In this document: positions 57,801 through 64,000 of the stretch, one piece after another | How the letters are laid out: the number at the start of each line of letters is the position of its first letter | Position numbering within the stretch: position 1 is the first letter of the stretch | NCBI RefSeq assembly: GCF_032854445.1 | Contig: NC_088302.1 | Span: forward strand, 18,101,338 to 18,165,337 | DNA length: 64,000 nucleotides | From: Liolophura sinensis | Taxonomy: Eukaryota; Mollusca; Polyplacophora; Chitonida; Chitonidae | Reading direction: 5' to 3' | Position numbers and translations under genes: made by a program | The notes under the pieces: generated by a model | Seen by the model: only the letters and a program-made list of their open reading frames with translations | Databases searched by the model: none | Told to the model about the DNA's origin: nothing

Positions 57801-60800
57801 TGTTGAAGTGGTTGTCGTCTCTGAGGAAATGACAAAGCACGATTACAATGTATAACAAAAGAGGTCTATTTACAGGAAAACGGAACAACACCATCATCCA
57901 TGCTGGGATTCCGCAGAGAACATAACTCCATGAGTACTTGGAACAAACCCAATTAGAGGAAAGATAATAATAATGATAATACCAGCAATAAAAATACTTA
58001 AGATAAAAAACAGAAGAAAACGATATCATCATCATTCTGAACTACACTCCACATCAACAAGAGCAGGGTACCACTGCAGGTGTCACAGCTAGAGGTATTT
58101 TAGTTACCAATATAATGGAATGATATCATGTCGGACAGCCATTGTGCATCTTTGTTGGTGAAAAGAAAAAAAGTTTCAGAAACAAATCATTAGAAGCTGT
58201 AGATGTCATTACAAAGCCAAAGATTATGTCATGCTGATAAGTGGCATTTGTGGTTTGCATATGCAGTCTAGAAAAAGAAAACAAACACAATCAGCAAATA
58301 TTAACTGAAATGAAAACTGCAATCTTAGACAAACTTGGCATTATGAGTTAACTAACCACACCCCACATCAGGACATGGGCATAAAAAAACCAAAACATCC
58401 ACCTAGTGCACTTTTGTCCCACCCAACAAGAAACATTGCTGTTTTGTTATTTCTGATTACCAAAGCTGGAAACATTTTCCCCTTGGCTTTAAGCATGGTT
58501 GTCTTTGGCCTGTCTTATGTCTAACTAAATATCAAGGAAACACCTATGCCAGATAGAAACAGGCTTTCAGTCCCCAGGGTTCTAACTAACGCAGACTTTT
58601 TTAACAAGAAAATCTTACCTGTGTCTTTGCAGTAGGAATGCTTGCCTGTAAGAATTCCTTGCAACCTGTAAAGTCAAAAGGTCAAAATAAGCTTTAAAAT
58701 ATAGCAAATTTTCTCTTCAACAATACTTACTATTCTCATATCTTTTCATCAAATTATTTGAAAAACTACAAAGATGATTTTTTTCTTTTGTTTCCTTTTT
58801 GCTTTACAACTGGATGCTTAAATGCAGCAAAAGGTAATGTAAGCAGTGAGCCACTTCTAAGTGTTGACGTTTCATCCCTGGTTACCATCGACAGAGCCAT
58901 TGTAACTTTGCCACAATTTATACTCCCACATAAAACTTTCAACAGCTTCCTGGTGTAAAACCGAATCAAGCTCATGGCCATTGAGAAGAATCTGAATTAT
59001 TAATGGATGCGAAAGGCTTAACACATTGCCAGATTTATTTGACAGTTTTATCAGGCACTGGTTGGCAGTCTTTACTATTTACATGATTAAATGTGGTAAC
59101 CATAATGTGCCTTAGCCACGCAATGCCAAGCAGTTGAAAGTGACAACTCTGCTAGACTCTCTCGGTGGTAGCGAACACTTACCCTCTGTTTGAGTTTGAG
59201 CACTTGTCATCGGCCCAGGAACAATAGGGATCCTGTAGAGCCACACATCCCCTGTAAAACATGTCGAGAGTATTGTAACCCAAGAGCCTTTTATTTAAAA
59301 ACTACGCAAACAACATGGTGAAACACAATGTCTGCGCCCAAAAAAAAAAAAAGAACATTGCAGGAAATACAGCGAGAAAACCTTATGTATTTGAACCTGA
59401 TGGTAACAGTTATGAAAGAAAAAAAGAAAAAACCACATATTACAGACTGTAATGATTCCATTTAATAACTTCTACAATTTTTTTCGGAACTAAAATGAAA
59501 GATTCTCAAAGCTTATGTTTGATAACCAAGGCAACACACTATAAGCTTTATACAAAATGTTGTCTTATGCCCAACTAGACGTTACTGCATGGTATTTACC
59601 TGCACGACAGTCGTTTATGGCACCGATGGAGAGGAACTGAGATAATGTTATCCCGAGAAACCACAATCAATTTCTCCTGGCCCAGTTCAGGTTTTCGGAA
59701 CACCCTCAGACTGACGATGGCTTCCCTAGATTGGAAAACCTGAATTTCCTCGATGATGACAGGTTCAATAGCTGCTCCACGACCTTTGTTAATGGCCTTG
59801 ATCACCCGTCCATCGTCTGAAACAAAAATCATCCGTAAACACAACCGTAAATGAGGTCACTCACAAACAGAACACCTGTAGGATTGTTTGAGAATTGTGA
59901 AAAAATCTTGATTTAGAAACACTAATTGAAACTGTTCAGTTGCCACGGTAACCATTGCCTAAGGCCTCACCTGTTCCCACGAACATAACGTCGTAGTAAC
60001 GGTTGTCAGCAGCCAGTACCTGCCAGTCAATCGCAATCTGCGTGAACCGGGCTCTGCGAAAACGAAAATACAAAAACCAAATTGAAAACTAATGAATTTA
60101 GTGTGACAAATTCAGGGGGATATTTACAAGTAATAAAAAATACAACAATTTGCAGATTGTTATTGGAGCAATCATTTCATGCAACACGAAAGGTTTCTCT
60201 GACTCATTGTTATATTATGGAGGTTTTAGCACAGAGAGAGATAGATGAGAAAATGGCTTGGGAAACTAAAGAGGTTCTTCTGGTACATAACATTGCTTTC
60301 ATGGCCAGGGAGGTTTTTTCATGCCCCCAAGTCTGGCCCTACTGAGGTGTAAGAAAAAAGAGCAAAAGGATGTCATTCATTGAGAAGCAATAAGAATTTC
60401 ATGACACATGGTCGCCAGAGAAATACAGCTTGTTGCCTCGCGGTCTTGCTGGGCTGCATCGAGTGTAAATAAATGCAGAAACAATAGGCTGATTGAGCCT
60501 GAGGATTGTGGTATATGCACAGGAGTCTGGAAAGCCTGCCACTTTGGCTACAGAGCAAAGCGACTGACTGCTGCCTCCTTGAGAATCTGTCTGGTCGTGA
60601 GCAAAGCCTGCCCATAAACTAGCCCTGTCATCTGGCAAAAACTACCAAGAAACCGCCTTAAGACGAAGCCAGTCCGAGGCCCCCTTGAGACAGGCCAGTC
60701 TGGCAAAACAACTTTAGCCCTGTTAAAAATGCATGTTCTGGGCAAAAAAGACAAGGTAGTATTGAATGAAGGAGGAGAGAAAAAGCCTTGTCTCCAGCCC

Positions 60801-61201
60801 AGATTCATTCAAAACTCGCTTAGTGCCTCATGCCCCCCACCCCCCTCCCCGACCCTCTTTTCTGGGAAGGTCAGCCACATGGTTCAAATTGCAGACAGAG
60901 AGCAAAGCCAAGAGTTAGGGAGGTCTGACCTACAGGCAGTTCAATATCGGGAGACATCATGGACTGGGGTTGCAGTGGCAGAAACTTACAAGATGTCCAT
61001 CAATAATCCCAAGAGTCCAAGAAAGAACTTTCACCAAAAAGGACAACAGAACAAACAAAAATAAACCACAAAGGAGTATATAGTCAATTTTGTTTCTGAA
61101 TATGTTTTTTGCTAAAATTAAGAAAGTTATTCAATTTATAAGAAACACTGGACAAAAAACCAGAAATAAATCAACTAGAATTTTTTGTGTTTATTTATTA
61201 A

Positions 61202-61233
<32 letters not shown>

Positions 61234-64000
61234 CAACATTTTTGCAGTTATTACTCACCTGTTTATTACTAATATTAACAAATTCCAAAGTTTTCTAGCT
61301 ATAATCAGTCTTATCCCATGTCCTGCATCTAGTAAAGCACTTGGTTTTTGATACTTAATAGACTCTGTAAACTTTAAACTCGCTCCCATGCCAGCAATGC
61401 ATAGAGCTAGAGCCCAAGGAATGTTCTATAATCCTTAATTTTTCCTCTAGGAGTTTATACCATTAACATGGAATCTAACTGCAGCTGAATAAACCTGGAG
61501 AAACTATACACTAGGGTTAGGATGAGAGGATTGTGTGGGGTGGGAGAGGAAGACTTGGGGGAGGGGAGGGGTGGGGGGAAGAGGCAGGCAGATGAAGCTG
61601 CAAACAAAGGTACTTCAGTATAGTAACACAGCCCGAACCATCCATCCTCCCTCCTCCTTGGACTGAAATCCCTTGTTCTACCCTCATGTTTATTATGGTA
61701 GACAGCAAAAACCCTACTGTACTTGTCATGGAGCAGCTGCTAACTGCTTGTATCTGCCACCCCATGCTAACCCATCCACTAACACCACAACACACTGCCT
61801 TACCCATCTGACACCACTTGTCTAAGTAGTCCCTGAACCAAGAAAATAAATAAACCCTCAATTCCATGCCTTGGTCTGCTGGCTCAGGTAATATTAGACT
61901 TCTCAAAAACAATCATTCAGAAGCTTGGGGGTTGGGGATTTGGAGGGAGGGAGGGTGGGGCATCCTAGTGACTTTTTGCTGTGCCCTTCATGGCTGGCTA
62001 TTGTATCTTGAACGGAAGCCGAGTCTGATTCCTCCGTATCAATTCTAGATATCAAGGGTGTCAATTTATCTCCAGAAATTGCTCCTTCATAACGGTCGAT
62101 TGAATTGCTGCAAATTTTTTTTTATTGATTTTTCAAAATTGTCCAAAGTCAAATTTTTCCATCATGCCAACCACATCATGAAAAATCTGCAGAATGTATC
62201 TAATGTGACAATTCGATTTTGCGCGGAAAGATCCCAAGCGAAAATATCAAAATATCAACATGATATGATTCTCGTGAAACGTCTGCCTCTAGCCACGTTC
62301 ATAATTCAGACTTTTGCACACCTTCATTGGATTACTTATGTATTTATGCTTATGCCCTCGGCACTTCCGACTCTCTAGTTTTATTGAACGCAGAGCGGAG
62401 CACGAAATGACAGTCAAATTGACTTTGGTCGCAGGAGAAGACTGTCTATTGGCAAGTTCCAAGTATCACTCCCCGCCAGACCGCTGACTAAAGCAGTAAA
62501 ACTTTGATGAGTTACTTAGTAGGTAATAAAATTACAACGGTTCCTTGTGCGGCACTTAAGCAAGTGTAAGGATGCCGCATTCAGCGATAATTTCCATAAT
62601 CCAATTTCTCTCTAGATTCTAGGTGGCGAGTGAGAGGGGAGCGGTAGAGAGCATGGCTCTCTCTGGAGACCAATTAACTTCCATTGGTCAAACAGCTCTC
62701 ATCAAAGAGTGTGGTGAACTCAATGTGCAGGTCTATCGGACTCTCGTACGCTCACGTAATTTCGCCTCAGCATAGACCGTCCAGGACAGATCAGTCGTCT
62801 GTATCATCTAGTTATGACAGCCTGGCGTACAACGGATGCCTGACAGTCTAATAATCCAGACAAGAGGAGACTGGATTGGGTAACTATGGACTTAATCAGG
62901 AACATGGTGCCGTATCCTTTAATACATCATCAACCACACAGATAAGCAAAAGAAGTCTGACAAAAGCTACACGCACAACAGCCCAGAATACCGACTTCAC
63001 ATGCAAGATGTAGGGCAAGGGTGAGTTTGGAGGGTGTCATTTGAAATATAAGCACACTGAATGGCAGACTTCACTTGCAAGATGTAGGGCAAGGGTGAGT
63101 TTGGAGGGTGTCATTTGAAATATAAGCACACTGAATGGCAGACTTCACTTGCAAGATGTAGGGCAAGGGTGAGTTTGGAGGGTGTCATTTGAAATATAAG
63201 CACACTGAATGGCTGACTTCATACACAAGGGTGGGATGGGTTTTGGAAGACAATATGTGAAATGTAAGCAGGGGAAATACTAAATTCTCATCCAATGTGT
63301 AATGCAAGGTGATATGGGTTTGGAGGTTATTTCAGACTTGGCAAAAATTTTGCTGTTTGTATTTCACAAGAACTGAATAAATTTTTTCTCTAGGTTATTA
63401 TTCACTATAGGAAATTCTCAAAACAGACTTCTGAAAAAAGCTTATGACTCACCCAAGGTTAGCTTGTACAAGAAGAGGTGCACCACCCACAGAGGGCACA
63501 GCTTCATCCATCAGAGGGTGGGACTTGATGAAGGCCAGGGTTGGGGGTGGTATATTCCGTCGTGTGTCGTTCACACACTTATGCATGTCCATTTTCGGGA
63601 CTTTCTCCTCAGGGACGGGCAGCCAGTTGGCGTCAGCAGAAGCTTGACCTTTGAACTGACCTCTGAAGGCCGCATCAATGTCAGACATACGGTAAGCACA
63701 GATGGCAGAGCCAGATATGCTGTTTCTGTTGTAACAAAAACACATTAAAACATTTAATACAGTATGCAACTCAAAGTGAAGACAAAGTGCTGTATTTTCC
63801 AAACAAGAGGTTCGCTGGGTGATTATGCCTTAACTCCGTAGTGAGAGTAATTGGATTACGGCATCCAATTAATAAATTAAACTTACCCTCTACATTTGTT
63901 CAAAAAAATATTTTCGCGAATTTACAAATACTGTTAACTTACACAGGTGTGGTGAACACTCCATAAACGATGTCACTTCTGTTTCCACTGTCGTATGTCG
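54491..64000 (-). CDS. Sema1a: Transmembrane semaphorin, class 1/6-like (3' part)
   Basis: Semaphorins of this kind are guidance ligands or receptors that act with plexins at the cell surface. Nine exons (CDS joins 63943-64000, 63453-63725, 59971-60053, 59600-59816, 59183-59251, 58619-58665, 57650-57820, 56566-56655, 54491-54852) have GT-AG borders and matching phases and give about 450 residues. In order these are: the sema-domain C-terminal half (FIKSHPLMDEAVP, RFTQIAIDWQV, DDGRVIKAIN, a KLIVVSRDNIISVPLHRC segment), a PSI domain (CVALQDPYCSWADDKC), a Thr-rich stalk, one membrane span, and a short cytoplasmic tail. There is no Ig or thrombospondin domain, which points to class 1 of invertebrates and class 6 of vertebrates. 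The 5' exons lie beyond the right edge. No frame breaks were seen. The symbol is by class and is not a proven orthologue. Confidence 0.93.
56566..56655 (-). CDS. Sema1a: Semaphorin exon H: stalk, symmetric
   Basis: A 90-base exon, phase 1 at both ends, encoding ADVGNVVTPGRGKPYNDDKE and EASNKISSNE, a hydrophilic membrane-proximal stalk. Acceptor cctgacag, donor gtaaga. It can be skipped without shifting the frame. Confidence 0.82.
57650..57820 (-). CDS. Sema1a: Semaphorin exon G: Thr-rich stalk, symmetric
   Basis: A 171-base exon, phase 1 at both ends. It opens with a run of Thr (one Ser) of about 12 residues, suggesting a mucin-like O-glycosylated stalk, then CPPPPKCICPSPAIN with three Cys, and an N-glycosylation sequon NTT. 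Acceptor tttcctcag, donor gttagt. It can be skipped without shifting the frame. Confidence 0.85.
58619..58665 (-). CDS. Sema1a: Semaphorin exon F: PSI end
   Basis: A 47-base exon encoding LQGILTGKHSYCKDT and completing the PSI region. Acceptor ctttacag, donor gtaaga. Phase 2 to phase 1. Confidence 0.85.
59183..59251 (-). CDS. Sema1a: Semaphorin exon E: PSI domain
   Basis: A 69-base exon encoding GCVALQDPYCSWADDKCSNS and NRG, matching the PSI pattern of a Cys, Asp-Pro-Tyr-Cys-x-Trp and a further Cys. Acceptor ttttacag, donor gtaagt. Phase 2 at both ends. Confidence 0.95.
59600..59816 (-). CDS. Sema1a: Semaphorin exon D: sema domain end
   Basis: A 217-base exon encoding DDGRVIKAINKG, EEIQVFQSREAIVSLRVF and KLIVVSRDNIISVPLHRC, the last strand of the sema propeller and the first Cys of the PSI transition. 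Acceptor gtttcag, donor gtaaat. Phase 1 to phase 2. Confidence 0.96.
59971..60053 (-). CDS. Sema1a: Semaphorin exon C: sema domain
   Basis: An 83-base exon encoding ARFTQIAIDWQVLAADNRYY and then DVMFVGT. Acceptor ttttcgcag, donor gtgagg. Enters in phase 2 and leaves in phase 1. Confidence 0.94.
60054..63452 (-). other. Semaphorin intron, 3.4 kb, with tandem repeat
   Basis: The largest intron in view, between exons B and C. It contains a 74-base tandem repeat near the donor side, G/C-rich tracts near 60.84 and 61.55 kb, a short (ta)n near 61210 and no recognised coding sequence. Frames of 80-130 codons on both strands lack domains. Confidence 0.8.
62990..63220 (-). repeat. Tandem repeat, 74 bp unit, three copies
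   Basis: The landmark gcaagatgtagggcaagg occurs at 63003, 63077 and 63151, giving a 74-base period with near-identity. Two more diverged copies may follow to about 63350 (aagggtgggatgggttttgg and caaggtgatatgggtttgga). It lies inside a semaphorin intron, 230 bases from the exon B donor. Confidence 0.92.
63453..63725 (-). CDS. Sema1a: Semaphorin exon B: sema domain
   Basis: A 273-base exon in phase 2 at both ends. It encodes NSISGSAICAYRMSDIDAAF, a middle section with WLPVPEEKVPK and the Cys of KCVND, and the family signature SHPLMDEAVPS. Acceptor acaacag, donor gtgagt. Confidence 0.95.
63943..64000 (-). CDS. Sema1a: Semaphorin exon A (partial): sema domain
   Basis: Encodes TYDSGNRSDIVYGVFTTPV, a typical blade-edge stretch before the conserved Cys. 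The donor gtaagt begins at 63942. The exon ends after two bases of a codon (phase 2). Its 5' end is cut by the window edge. Confidence 0.88.

Overview
The window reads as a stretch of metazoan nuclear genome, most probably from a lophotrochozoan and likely a mollusc. There are no bacterial-style packed genes. Most of the sequence is AT-rich non-coding DNA with many short dispersed repeats. The one intact gene has phased introns with GT-AG borders. Species-level assignment is not possible from the sequence alone.

About 1.6-6.7 kb holds a heavily decayed Polinton/Maverick-type element. Recognisable pieces on the minus strand are a packaging-ATPase fragment with an altered Walker A motif, a small PX-like protein with a basic segment followed by a GG-hydrophobic motif, and the C-terminal part of a retroviral-type integrase. 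Other coding-like but frameshifted segments lie on both sides. Two SINE fragments have inserted in it.

About 7-51 kb has no gene I can support. It is filled with mobile-element debris: about fifteen copies or fragments of a tRNA-headed SINE (family S); a second tRNA-tailed element (family M); a third tRNA-related family with a conserved tail (family B); two copies of a 380-430 bp TIR element (family C); a 500 bp foldback element; a 195 bp mariner-like derivative flanked by TA; and several minisatellites. The most striking part is a roughly 1.8 kb tandem array at 29.57-31.36 kb with a 123 bp period. Its unit resembles the core of family M, and a family M head lies just upstream, so the array may have arisen by amplification inside one SINE copy.

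About 51-64 kb is the 3' half of a transmembrane semaphorin gene on the minus strand. Nine exons are placed by GT-AG borders and matching phases. They encode the C-terminal part of the sema domain, a PSI domain, a Thr-rich stalk, one membrane span and a cytoplasmic tail of about 78 residues. With no Ig or thrombospondin domain between PSI and membrane, it fits semaphorin class 1 (vertebrate class 6-like). Two stalk exons are symmetric (phase 1-1), so they could be skipped without a frameshift. The 5' exons lie beyond the right edge.
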